A program made the translations under genes and the position numbers. DNA of 64,000 nucleotides from Apostichopus japonicus. Lineage: Eukaryota > Echinodermata > Holothuroidea > Aspidochirotida > Stichopodidae. The stretch lies in the NCBI RefSeq assembly GCF_037975245.1, contig NC_092570.1, positions 11,263,001 to 11,327,000 on the forward strand, written 5' to 3'. The notes under the pieces are model-generated. The model was not told the origin of the DNA and did no database searches. It saw only the letters and a program-made list of their open reading frames with translations. Positions 21,390-33,661 of this stretch are shown in pieces. Numbering within the stretch: the first letter of the stretch is position 1; each line of letters starts with the position of its first letter.

Positions 21390-22590
21390 CACTTCGCCCA
21401 ACAACCATTTCGCCCAACTGCCATTTCGCCCAACCAGCCTGGTCATTTCGCCCAACCTGCCTGGTCATTTCGCCGGAAGCAGGACACTTCGCCCAACAAC
21501 CATTTCGCCCAACTGCCATTTCGCCCAACCTTACCATTTCGCCCAACCAGCCTGGTCATTTCGCCCAACCAGCCTGGTCATTTCGCCCAACCAGCCTGGT
21601 CATTTCGCCCAACCAGCCTGGTCATTTCGCCCAACCAGTCTGGTCATTTCGCCCAACCTTGATTAAATATGATATTTCAAAAGGAAACGTTCGGGAATTG
21701 TTAACGTTACAGGATACGAACCGAATATTAAGGAAACTTGAGGATTGATCAGTGTGTTAGGGGTTAGGTTTGATAGTAAACGTTCGAATATTAAGGAATT
21801 TTAAGGAAACTTGAAGTCCTTTACTTTGTATAACTTTAGTAAGGAAACGTTCAGGAATTTTTAACGTTACAGGATACGAACCGAATATTAAGGAATCTTG
21901 AGGATGGATCAGTGTTTTAGGGGTTAGGTTTGATATAGTAAACGTTCGGGAATTGTTAACGTTACGGGATACGAACCGAGTATTAAGGAAACTTGAAGTC
22001 GTGGTTAAATTGATTACATATGTGATTACTGTGGTTACATTGATAAAGTGGTTACATTGATTAAATATAGTAATTCAATTTTATATATATATTTTTAATT
22101 TAATAAGGAAACGTTCGGGAATTGTTAGTCAGTAGGATGGATCAGTGTTTTAGGGGTAAGGTTTGATAGGTTTTCATGAAGACCGATTCCCCTGTGTTTG
22201 TATAATAATATAACTTCCATTGTATGCGTAAACGCCTAAAGTAGTGTAATCCTCCCATTATACCCAAAATAACTGCTCAGACTCCGATCGATATCGAGCG
22301 GACCTTACTTTTTTATTTACCTATTACGAAGTAACCTAACCCAAAATAAATCAAATTGAACTAGTGGAATAGAAAAAGTAATATTATGCTGACTGAATAT
22401 TAGTAAAAATAAGGTTGGGCGAAATGACTATGATGGTTGGGCGAAATGACCATGCTGGTTGGGCGAAATGACTATGATGGTTGGGCGAAATGACCATGCT
22501 GGTTGGGCGAAATGACCAGGCTGGTTGGGCGAAATGACCAGGCTGGTTGGGCGAAATGGCAGTTGGGCGAAATGGTTGTTGGGCGAAGTG
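21390..22590. mobile_element. Foldback-like element with minisatellite arms
   Basis: The left arm (21,390-21,659) is a tandem array of 'catttcgcccaaccagcctg'-type 22-bp units. The right arm (about 22,414-22,590) is the same array in inverse orientation. The outer 16-17 bp, CACTTCGCCCAACAACC on the left, are mirrored exactly at the right end (GGTTGTTGGGCGAAGTG), and the mirrored order continues through 'actgccatttcgcccaacc'. The left arm also contains an internal restart of the terminal sequence at about 21,480. Long inverted repeats built from short tandem repeats are the hallmark of Foldback-type elements. No transposase frame lies in the 750-bp middle, and no target-site duplication is clear. 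Confidence 0.7.
21676..22150 (+). repeat. Diverged direct repeats in the middle of the foldback element
   Basis: The phrase 'aaggaaacgttcgggaattg' followed by 'ttaacgttacaggatacgaa' and 'ccgaatattaaggaa' recurs, whole or partial, at about 21,678, 21,840, 21,948 and 22,105. It is interleaved with 'atcagtgttttaggggttag'. The copies are diverged and unevenly spaced, so the block looks like old internal duplication. Confidence 0.6.
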
Positions 22591-25081
22591 ACTAGAAAGC
22601 ATTTCGCCCAACATAAACAGTGATTAAGCTACTGAGATGGACCACACATCCTGTTCAGGCACAAGTTGTCAGGTAAAACCTGACCCATGTATCCACACCA
22701 ATTGAGGTGTACTTAGTTGGGCATCCAAAGACTTGACCGACAACTGTGCCATGCCTAAATGGTATGTTTTTATGAACTATTATTATATTATTCTTCATAT
22801 CAGAAAAGAGCTCCGAACAATGAGGATGCCATAAAACAACACCGAAGCAGACTTCAAAAAGTTGATGGCCTCCCAAGTTCTGGGGAGCAATCGACTCTGT
22901 GAATCGTCTGTTCACATGGTTTATGGCACAGCTGCAGAGCAGTGTTAATTAACAGGTCGCTACCAGCCTTTAGGGATATTTAAAAAAAAAGTTCCAATGA
23001 CAGAGAGCTTAGACTTCATAAATATAAATTTCATGCTGACTTACTATTTGTATGCAACTTTGGTGTTTCAAACATGTTGCCAAGTTTTTGTTTTTCTCGA
23101 AAAGAATTGAGAGAAATTTGCTGTTTGTTCCCCGCATGGGATAAAATGTTATTTTTTTATCTCATTTATGGATGGATTAATGAAAAATTTCAGATTGATT
23201 CTCATTACACTTTTATTAAAATGAAAGCCTAAGCTCTCCAGATCCCATTGACATAGTGGTTTAGGGTACTTTATTCAAACTTGTCTTCTATTTTAACCTA
23301 GTATATTTGAGATTTCAATCATCCAGATTTGACAGCTTTGCTTATAAGAGAGAATACATATAAAAAATGAAAATGTAAAATTTCATCCAAGTTCATGGTT
23401 GCATGAACCAGAAAAATGTAAGCTGGAGTTCCAAAATGTTCACCATTCAGCCACAAAACAGACAGGACTGAACCCTGTTTCTATAAAACTTTGCAGATAG
23501 GATGGGAGAGCAACACAATCTCCTTCCCTAAAAACTGCTAGCTCATCCGTGCAAGTATGCAGACGTATTTCCTGTAAAATAATCATATGAAAACCAGCTA
23601 TAAAAGATGAAGACACACAAAAGCTTGGTAGGGCTATCTGGGGACGTCAATTTTAAAATGAATTTCTATATGATTTCCAGAATTTGCTTGGCCCTTAAAT
23701 CTGCCTCGCCTAGCTATGCCATTTATACAAGCTGATCATTGATTGTATCTCGGGGACTAAAATTTGTAAATTTTTTGTTCGGCATTTGGTTGACTACTGT
23801 GACAGTCAGCATGATAAGGGCAGTACACCAGTTTTTGGACAAAATGACCTAATCAGAAGCAGGTTTTGAACATGGTGCACAAATTGTCTTGATCAAATCT
23901 ATGATATCTTAATGTTATTCCTTTCACAACGAAATAAAACTAAACTATGAATACATCTTTCAACAGCAGGTCAGAGCAATGAATAAAGGTATACAACAAA
24001 AATAATGTATTCTTGGATCCTGTTTTCCTGTGCACGTCCACCATACTGTTGACGGTACATGTAGTAGGCTGTCTGAAGAAACAATAGCGTTCAGGCACAT
24101 AGCTTCAAAACCATCCATAAAACCATCCATCCAACCATCCATCCTTATTTCGCTGCAGCATCTACACTCCCTTGCACATTGGCCACAATGACACCTGTAA
24201 ACAATTCAAAGAACCAATTCAATGAATTGGGGCATACTGTACTAACATGTCAAAATAGAAAAGGGGCACCTCTGAAGGGCAATCAACCGTTGAAGCCTCT
24301 TAGAAGTCTTGCATCTGTTGGGACAATGCTGCAAAGGAAAATAAAACAGGCCGATGTTGCCTCGTTTCCAACTGAATCCATTCCCTAGATTGAGAAAATC
24401 TGGTTATGAAATTAGCTCAAGATTTGTGGTAACTTCACTAATTTGCCACTAGGCCTAAAACTGCTAGGAAATTAATAATAGGCCACCTCTGAATTTGTTG
24501 TGCACTCTTCCAATTGGCTCCTTCAATCTACGCACATTCATGTTAATTTTGCTGCCCCATCAACAAATTGGCTAGCTAAGTGCATGAACAAAGTATAAAT
24601 CTATTGATGCAAGGCGTTCGACACAATTCAAAAACTGACGTAGAACAGGATCTTGACAACGTCTCCTACACCGTCAAATTAGAGGGCAAACTCGGGCTTC
24701 CTTTTTTTCACAGATCTCAGCTACTGGTCAGAAAGATATCGCAAAAAACGGCAGGACAAACTGGCAGGAAGGAATCTGAAAATCAATTGCACAAAAACAG
24801 ACATTTTCAATCACAAGTTGGAAGAAGTGTGAATATGTTGGAAGCTTGGACCGAAGAAGACATATTGGTATAACCTGTCAAGCATTATTAAAAGCAAAAA
24901 CATAAGCCGCAACATTAAGCTTAGAATTTTTTAGACTTTATTTTGCGATCAAAATTGATCGCATTGATCGCAAAATTGACACTTTTCAAAGGAAACTACT
25001 TCGAAATATTCTCATGGACCAATAATAATTGGTTATCAACGAAACCAACCAAATAGAAGATTGAGAGTCTTCTCCCGCCGA
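22591..25081. other. Spacer right of the foldback element; unrecognised short frames
   Basis: Contains an extra 'catttcgcccaac' relic at 22,600-22,613. A minus frame at 22,655-22,915 (86 codons) and plus frames at 24,179-24,388 (69 codons, start MATMTPVNN) and 24,580-24,873 (97 codons, start MHEQSINLLM) have varied composition. They show no recognised domain, splice site or neighbour that supports them. An (ATCC)n-like patch lies at 24,113-24,143. A 'gcgatcaaaattgatcgc' hairpin with a further 'attgatcgc' lies at about 24,948-24,973. Confidence 0.35.
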
Positions 25082-28000
25082 GTTTGTTTGTTCTATGTAA
25101 TGCTGTTTATTGCCCAATCCAATTAAGCTTCTTTTTTTTTCTTGTTAATAGGTTTAAGACAAAGTTGACTACAACAACAACATAAGTTGGTGTTGGACAC
25201 AAAAACAACAAATGTTGTGGTGGTGCGGAGGACGACAAAGATTGGCAGTGACCACAACAACAAAGAGGTTGTCGAGGAGGACCACAACAAGGTTGTGTTT
25301 CTTCCATTTTTGTTCAATTTATCATTGAAGTTTTTTTCATGTTTGTTTTTAATTTGTTTGTTCTATTTATGATTCTTTGTTTGTTTGATATGTTTGTTTG
25401 TTGTTTGTTTGATGAATGTTTGTTGTTTGTTTGAAGTATGTTTGTTTGTTTGATGTATGTTGGTTTGTTGTTTGTTTGATGTTTGTTTGTGCTATGTTTG
25501 TTTGTTTGTTCTATGTAATGTTGTTTATTGCCCAATCCAATTAAGCTTCTTTTTTTCTTGTTAATAGGTTTAAGACAAAGTTGACTACAACAACAACATA
25601 AGTTGGTGGTGGACACAACAACAACAAATGTTGTGGTGGTTCGGGGGACGACAAAGGGTGGCAGTGACCACAACAACAAAGAGGTTGTCGAGGAGGACCA
25701 CAACAAAGATTGGCAGTGACCACAACAACAAAGAGGTTGTCCAGGAGGACCACAACAAGGTTGTGTTTCTTCCATGTTTGTTCAATTTATCATTGAAGTT
25801 TTTTCGTGTTTGTTTTTAGTTTGTTTGTTCTATGTTATGTTTCTTCTTTGTTTGTTTGATATGTTTGTTTATTGTTTGTTTGATGTATGTTTGTTTGTTT
25901 GTTCTGTTTGTTTGTTGTTTTTTGTTGTTTGTTTGATATGTTTGTTTGTTGTTTGTTTGATGAATGTTTGTTGTTTGTTTGAAGTATGTTTGTTTGTTTG
26001 TTGTTTAATGCCCAATCCAACTATGCTTTCTTTTTTTTCTTGTTTGTTCTATGTTATGTTTCTTTGTTTGTTTGGTATGTTTGTTTAATGTTTGTTTGTT
26101 GTTGTTTGTTTGTCGTGGAGGTTGTCGGGGAGGACCACAACAAGGTTGTGTTTCTTCCATGTTTGTTCAATTTATCAGTGAAGTTTTTTTCATGTTTGTT
26201 TTTAGTTTGTTCTATGTTATGTTTCTTCTTTGTTTGATATGTTTGTTTATTGTTTGTTTGATGTATGTTTGTTTGTTTGTTCTGTTTGTTTGTTGTTTGT
26301 TCTATGTAATGTTGTTTATTGCCCAATCCAGTTAAGCTTTCTTTTTTTTTCTTGTTAATAGGTGTAAGACGAAGTTGACGACGACAACAACAACAACAAA
26401 TGTTGTGGTGGTGCGGAGGACGACAAAGGTTGGCAGTGACCACAATAACAAAGAGGTTGTCGAGGAGGACCACAACAAGGTTGTGTTTCTTCCATGTTTG
26501 TTCAATTTATCATTGAAGTTTTTTCATGTTTGTTTTTAGTTTGTTTGTTCTATGTTATGTTTCTTCTTTGTTGTTTATTGCCCAATCCAATTAAGCTTTC
26601 TTTTTTTTTCTTGTTAATAGGTGTAAGACGAAGTTGACGACGACAACAACAACAACAAATGTTGTGGTGGTGCGGAGGACGACAAAGGTTGGCAGTGACC
26701 ACAACAACAAAGAGGTTGTCGAGGAGGACCACAACAAGGTTGTGTTTGTTCCATGTTTGTTCAAATTATCATTGAAGTTTTTTTCATATTTGTTTTTAAT
26801 TTGTTTGTTCTATTTATGTTTGTTTGTTTGATATGTTTGTTTGTTGTTTTTCTGATGTATGTTTGTTTGAAGTATGTTTGTTTGTTTGATGTATGTTTGT
26901 TTGTTGTTTGTTTGTTTGTTTCTTCTATGTTTGTTTGTTCTATGTAATGTTGTTTAATACCCAATCCAATTAAGCTTTCTTTTTTTCTCGTTAATAGGTG
27001 TAAGACTAAGTTGACTACAACAACAGCAACAAAAGTGGTGGACACAAAAACAACAAATGTTGTGGTGGTGCGGAGGACGACAAAGGTTGGCAGTGACCAC
27101 AACAACAAAGAGGTTGTCCAGGAAGACCACAAACAAGTTTGTGTTTGTTCCATGTTTGTTCAATTTATCATTGAGTTTTTTTCATGTTTTGTTTTTAGTT
27201 TGTTTGTTCTATGTTATGTTTCTTGTTTGTTTGATATGTTTGTTTGTTATTTGTTTGATGTATGTTTGTTTGATGTTTGTTTGTTGTTTTTTTGTTGTTT
27301 TTTTGATGTTTGTTTGTTGTTTGTTTGTTCTATGTAATGCTGTTTATTGCCCAATCCAATTAAGCTTCTTTTTTTTTCTTGTTAATAGGTTTAAGACAAA
27401 GTTGACTACAACAACAACATAAGTTGGTGTTGGACACAAAAACAACAAATGTTGTGGTGGTGCGGAGGACGACAAAGATTGGCAGTGACCACAACAACAA
27501 AGAGGTTGTCGAGGAGGACCACAACAAGGTTGTGTTTCTTCCATTTTTGTTCAATTTATCATTGAAGTTTTTTTCATGTTTGTTTTTAATTTGTTTGTTC
27601 TATTTATGATTCTTTGTTTGTTTGATATGTTTGTTTGTTGTTTGTTTGATGAATGTTTGTTGTTTGTTTGAAGTATGTTTGTTTGTTTGTTGTTTGTTTG
27701 TTTGATGTATGTTGGTTTGTTGTTTGTTTGATGTTTGTTTGTGCTATGTTTGTTTGTTTGTTCTATGTAATGTTGTTTATTGCCCAATCCAATTAAGCTT
27801 CTTTTTTTCTTGTTAATAGGTTTAAGACAAAATTGACTACAACAACAACATAAGTTGGTGGTGGACACAACAACAACAAATGTTGTGGTGGTTCGGGGGA
27901 CGACAAAGGGTGGCAGTGACCACAACAACAAAGAGGTTGTCGAGGAGGACCACAACAAAGATTGGCAGTGACCACAACAACAAAGAGGTTGTCCAGGAGG

Positions 28001-29398
28001 ACCACAACAAGGTTGTGTTTCTTCCATGTTTGTTCAATTTATCATTGAAGTTTTTTCGTGTTTGTTTTTAGTTTGTTTGTTCTATGTTATGTTTCTTCTT
28101 TGTTTGTTTGATATGTTTGTTTATTGTTTGTTTGATGTATGTTTGTTTGTTTGTTCTGTTTGTTTGTTGTTTTTTGTTGTTTGTTTGATATGTTTGTTTG
28201 TTGTTTGTTTGATGAATGTTTGTTGTTTGTTTAAGTATGTTTGTTTGTTTGTTGTTTAATGCCCAATCCAACTATGCTTTCTTTTTTTTCTTGTTTGTTC
28301 TATGTTATGTTTCTTTGTTTGTTTGGTATGTTTGTTTAATGTTTGTTTGTTGTTGTTTGTTTGTCGTGGAGGTTGTCGGGGAGGACCACAACAAGGTTGT
28401 GTTTCTTCCATGTTTGTTCAATTTATCATAGAAGTTTTTTTCATGTTTGTTTTTAGTTTGTTCTATGTTATGTTTCTTCTTTGTTTGATATGTTTGTTTA
28501 TTGTTTGTTTGATGTATGTTTGTTTGTTTGTTCTGTTTGTTTGTTGTTTGTTCTATGTAATGTTGTTTATTGCCCAATCCAATTAAGCTTTCTTTTTTTT
28601 CTTGTTAATAGGTGTAAGACGAAGTTGACGACGACAACAACAACAACAACAACAAATGTTGTGGTGGTGCGGAGGACGACAAAGGTTGGCAGTGACCACA
28701 ATAACAAAGAGGTTGTCGAGGAGGACCACAACAAGGTTGTGTTTGTTCCATGTTTGTTCAAATTATCATTGAAGTTTTTTTCATATTTGTTTTTAATTTG
28801 TTTGTTCTATTTATGTTTGTTTGTTTGATATGTTTGTTTGTTGTTTGTTTGAAGTATGTTTGTTTGAAGTATGTTTGTTTGAAGTATGTTTGTTTGTTTG
28901 TTGTATGTTTGTTTGTTTGATGTACGTTGGTTTGTTGTTTGTTTGATGTTTGTTTCTTCTATGTTTGTTTGTTTGTTCTATGTATTGTTGTTTAATGCCC
29001 AATCCAACTATGCTTTCTTTTTTTTCTTGTTTGTTTGGTATGTTTGTTTAATGTTTGTTTGTTGTTGTTTGTTTGTCGTGGAGGTTGTCGGGGAGGACCA
29101 CAACAAGGTTGTGTTTCTTCCATGTTTGTTCAATTTATCATTGAAGTTTTTTTCATGTTTGTTTTTAGTTTGTTCTATGTTATGTTTCTTCTTCGTTTGA
29201 TTGATGTATGTTTGTTTCTTCTATGTTTGTTTGTTTGTTGTTTGTTCTATGTAATGTTGTTTATTGCCCAATCCAATTAAGCTTTCTTTTTTTTCTTGTT
29301 AATAGGTGTAAGACAAAGTTGACTACAACAACAACAACATAAGTTGGTGGTGGACAACAACAACAAATGTTGTGGTGTGGAGCCAAATCCAATCAAGC
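25082..29398 (+). repeat. Satellite A, second block inside duplication copy 2
   Basis: Same units as 16,489-20,805, beginning abruptly in a TTTG block at 25,082 and ending at the 'ccaaatccaatcaagctttt' edge unit. It includes the second half of the 2,237-bp higher-order repeat pattern. Confidence 0.9.
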
Positions 29399-29982
29399 TT
29401 TTTTGCTTCCTAATCTTTTGAGGACCTCCGATTGTAATTTTTGGATTGTGATAATATATTTGTGGAAAAGTAAATCTTTACTTGCTGTTCTTTTATTTTT
29501 CGTCTGCTTTCAACTCTAATTCGACTCCAATTTCTAATCTCTCCAAAATCTGATATACTAAAATAGACCTCATTGAGAATGATATTCAAAAACCTCAGAT
29601 TCCGAATCAACATTTACGGTGCCCCTCCTGTGTAATCAGGCCAACTGTTAAAAATAGACAGATCCGAATCTGCTTTTGTTTATTCCCAATTTAAGAATAC
29701 GTTTCCTTGACATCGATATTTTTGAGGTTTGAGTGGAAAACCTAATAACATTAATTTCCTGGTCAGAAATGGTTTTTGGTTTCGATGATGTTCGTTTATG
29801 GCGCCCACAAAACGATATCTCAAGAAAGTTTCGATTCCTATCGCCTGTCCGCGCAACTTGGACTTGGAACACCAACAGCTCGCCGTCTTACAAGACCGTT
29901 CCTTCTCTATTTGGGGAAAGTATCTTCATATCTCGATGAGATATAGAAACAAGTAGACCAGTAGTTGCGAAGGGGAACAGGA
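29399..29982. other. Spacer, duplicate of 20,806-21,389
   Basis: Second copy of the sequence between satellite A and the foldback element. Nothing further is recognised. Confidence 0.6.
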
Positions 29983-31183
29983 CACTTCGCCCAACAACCA
30001 TTTCGCCCAACTGCCATTTCGCCCAACCAGCCTGGTCATTTCGCCCAACCTGCCTGGTCATTTCGCCGGAAGCAGGACACTTCGCCCAACAACCATTTCG
30101 CCCAACTGCCATTTCGCCCAACCTTACCATTTCGCCCAACCAGCCTGGTCATTTCGCCCAACCAGCCTGGTCATTTCGCCCAACCAGCCTGGTCATTTCG
30201 CCCAACCAGCCTGGTCATTTCGCCCAACCAGTCTGGTCATTTCGCCCAACCTTGATTAAATATGATATTTCAAAAGGAAACGTTCGGGAATTGTTAACGT
30301 TACAGGATACGAACCGAATATTAAGGAAACTTGAGGATTGATCAGTGTGTTAGGGGTTAGGTTTGATAGTAAACGTTCGAATATTAAGGAATTTTAAGGA
30401 AACTTGAAGTCCTTTACTTTGTATAACTTTAGTAAGGAAACGTTCAGGAATTTTTAACGTTACAGGATACGAACCGAATATTAAGGAATCTTGAGGATGG
30501 ATCAGTGTTTTAGGGGTTAGGTTTGATATAGTAAACGTTCGGGAATTGTTAACGTTACGGGATACGAACCGAGTATTAAGGAAACTTGAAGTCGTGGTTA
30601 AATTGATTACATATGTGATTACTGTGGTTACATTGATAAAGTGGTTACATTGATTAAATATAGTAATTCAATTTTATATATATATTTTTAATTTAATAAG
30701 GAAACGTTCGGGAATTGTTAGTCAGTAGGATGGATCAGTGTTTTAGGGGTAAGGTTTGATAGGTTTTCATGAAGACCGATTCCCCTGTGTTTGTATAATA
30801 ATATAACTTCCATTGTATGCGTAAACGCCTAAAGTAGTGTAATCCTCCCATTATACCCAAAATAACTGCTCAGACTCCGATCGATATCGAGCGGACCTTA
30901 CTTTTTTATTTACCTATTACGAAGTAACCTAACCCAAAATAAATCAAATTGAACTAGTGGAATAGAAAAAGTAATATTATGCTGACTGAATATTAGTAAA
31001 AATAAGGTTGGGCGAAATGACTATGATGGTTGGGCGAAATGACCATGCTGGTTGGGCGAAATGACTATGATGGTTGGGCGAAATGACCATGCTGGTTGGG
31101 CGAAATGACCAGGCTGGTTGGGCGAAATGACCAGGCTGGTTGGGCGAAATGGCAGTTGGGCGAAATGGTTGTTGGGCGAAGTG
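29983..31183. mobile_element. Foldback-like element, duplicate copy
   Basis: Same element as at 21,390-22,590, carried along by the 8,593-bp duplication rather than by an independent insertion, because the flanks are duplicated too. Confidence 0.7.
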
Positions 31184-33661
31184 ACTAGAAAGCATTTCGC
31201 CCAACATAAACAGTGATTAAGCTACTGAGATGGACCACACATCCTGTTCAGGCACAAGTTGTCAGGTAAAACCTGACCCATGTATCCACACCAATTGAGG
31301 TGTACTTAGTTGGGCATCCAAAGACTTGACCGACAACTGTGCCATGCCTAAATGGTATGTTTTTATGAACTATTATTATATTATTCTTCATATCAGAAAA
31401 GAGCTCCGAACAATGAGGATGCCATAAAACAACACCGAAGCAGACTTCAAAAAGTTGATGGCCTCCCAAGTTCTGGGGAGCAATCGACTCTGTGAATCGT
31501 CTGTTCACATGGTTTATGGCACAGCTGCAGAGCAGTGTTAATTAACAGGTCGCTACCAGCCTTTAGGGATATTTAAAAAAAAAGTTCCAATGACAGAGAG
31601 CTTAGACTTCATAAATATAAATTTCATGCTGACTTACTATTTGTATGCAACTTTGGTGTTTCAAACATGTTGCCAAGTTTTTGTTTTTCTCGAAAAGAAT
31701 TGAGAGAAATTTGCTGTTTGTTCCCCGCATGGGATAAAATGTTATTTTTTTATCTCATTTATGGATGGATTAATGAAAAATTTCAGATTGATTCTCATTA
31801 CACTTTTATTAAAATGAAAGCCTAAGCTCTCCAGATCCCATTGACATAGTGGTTTAGGGTACTTTATTCAAACTTGTCTTCTATTTTAACCTAGTATATT
31901 TGAGATTTCAATCATCCAGATTTGACAGCTTTGCTTATAAGAGAGAATACATATAAAAAATGAAAATGTAAAATTTCATCCAAGTTCATGGTTGCATGAA
32001 CCAGAAAAATGTAAGCTGGAGTTCCAAAATGTTCACCATTCAGCCACAAAACAGACAGGACTGAACCCTGTTTCTATAAAACTTTGCAGATAGGATGGGA
32101 GAGCAACACAATCTCCTTCCCTAAAAACTGCTAGCTCATCCGTGCAAGTATGCAGACGTATTTCCTGTAAAATAATCATATGAAAACCAGCTATAAAAGA
32201 TGAAGACACACAAAAGCTTGGTAGGGCTATCTGGGGACGTCAATTTTAAAATGAATTTCTATATGATTTCCAGAATTTGCTTGGCCCTTAAATCTGCCTC
32301 GCCTAGCTATGCCATTTATACAAGCTGATCATTGATTGTATCTCGGGGACTAAAATTTGTAAATTTTTTGTTCGGCATTTGGTTGACTACTGTGACAGTC
32401 AGCATGATAAGGGCAGTACACCAGTTTTTGGACAAAATGACCTAATCAGAAGCAGGTTTTGAACATGGTGCACAAATTGTCTTGATCAAATCTATGATAT
32501 CTTAATGTTATTCCTTTCACAACGAAATAAAACTAAACTATGAATACATCTTTCAACAGCAGGTCAGAGCAATGAATAAAGGTATACAACAAAAATAATG
32601 TATTCTTGGATCCTGTTTTCCTGTGCACGTCCACCATACTGTTGACGGTACATGTAGTAGGCTGTCTGAAGAAACAATAGCGTTCAGGCACATAGCTTCA
32701 AAACCATCCATAAAACCATCCATCCAACCATCCATCCTTATTTCGCTGCAGCATCTACACTCCCTTGCACATTGGCCACAATGACACCTGTAAACAATTC
32801 AAAGAACCAATTCAATGAATTGGGGCATACTGTACTAACATGTCAAAATAGAAAAGGGGCACCTCTGAAGGGCAATCAACCGTTGAAGCCTCTTAGAAGT
32901 CTTGCATCTGTTGGGACAATGCTGCAAAGGAAAATAAAACAGGCCGATGTTGCCTCGTTTCCAACTGAATCCATTCCCTAGATTGAGAAAATCTGGTTAT
33001 GAAATTAGCTCAAGATTTGTGGTAACTTCACTAATTTGCCACTAGGCCTAAAACTGCTAGGAAATTAATAATAGGCCACCTCTGAATTTGTTGTGCACTC
33101 TTCCAATTGGCTCCTTCAATCTACGCACATTCATGTTAATTTTGCTGCCCCATCAACAAATTGGCTAGCTAAGTGCATGAACAAAGTATAAATCTATTGA
33201 TGCAAGGCGTTCGACACAATTCAAAAACTGACGTAGAACAGGATCTTGACAACGTCTCCTACACCGTCAAATTAGAGGGCAAACTCGGGCTTCCTTTTTT
33301 TCACAGATCTCAGCTACTGGTCAGAAAGATATCGCAAAAAACGGCAGGACAAACTGGCAGGAAGGAATCTGAAAATCAATTGCACAAAAACAGACATTTT
33401 CAATCACAAGTTGGAAGAAGTGTGAATATGTTGGAAGCTTGGACCGAAGAAGACATATTGGTATAACCTGTCAAGCATTATTAAAAGCAAAAACATAAGC
33501 CGCAACATTAAGCTTAGAATTTTTTAGACTTTATTTTGCGATCAAAATTGATCGCATTGATCGCAAAATTGACACTTTTCAAAGGAAACTACTTCGAAAT
33601 ATTCTCATGGACCAATAATAATTGGTTATCAACGAAACCAACCAAATAGAAGATTGAGAGT
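31184..33661. other. Spacer, duplicate of 22,591-25,068
   Basis: Second copy of the unrecognised spacer with the same short frames at +8,593. It continues without a break into satellite B, so this copy shows the original spacer/satellite B junction. Confidence 0.6.

Larger units (their letters stand above)
16489..25081 (+). repeat. 8,593-bp tandem segmental duplication, copy 1
   Basis: This segment comprises the right part of satellite A, the 4.3-kb spacer with the foldback element, and the first bases of satellite B. It recurs directly adjacent at 25,082-33,674. The last bases, 'cttctcccgccga' (to 25,081), are the beginning of the satellite B unit, cut off where copy 2 resumes inside a TTTG block. 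Every landmark compared is offset by exactly 8,593 bp. Confidence 0.9.

Noticed and set aside
21390-21660. CRISPR-like regular repeats of about 22 bp
   Set aside because: There are no unique spacers, the copies are directly adjacent, an inverted array follows, and the context is eukaryotic.
23960-24142. Minus frame starting MDGWMDGFMDGF as a small protein
   Set aside because: The start is the translation of an ATCC-type tandem repeat; the rest is unrecognised.
24179-24873. Two unrecognised plus-strand frames as host genes
   Set aside because: There is no splice context, domain or composition bias strong enough to support them. They appear twice only because of the 8,593-bp duplication.
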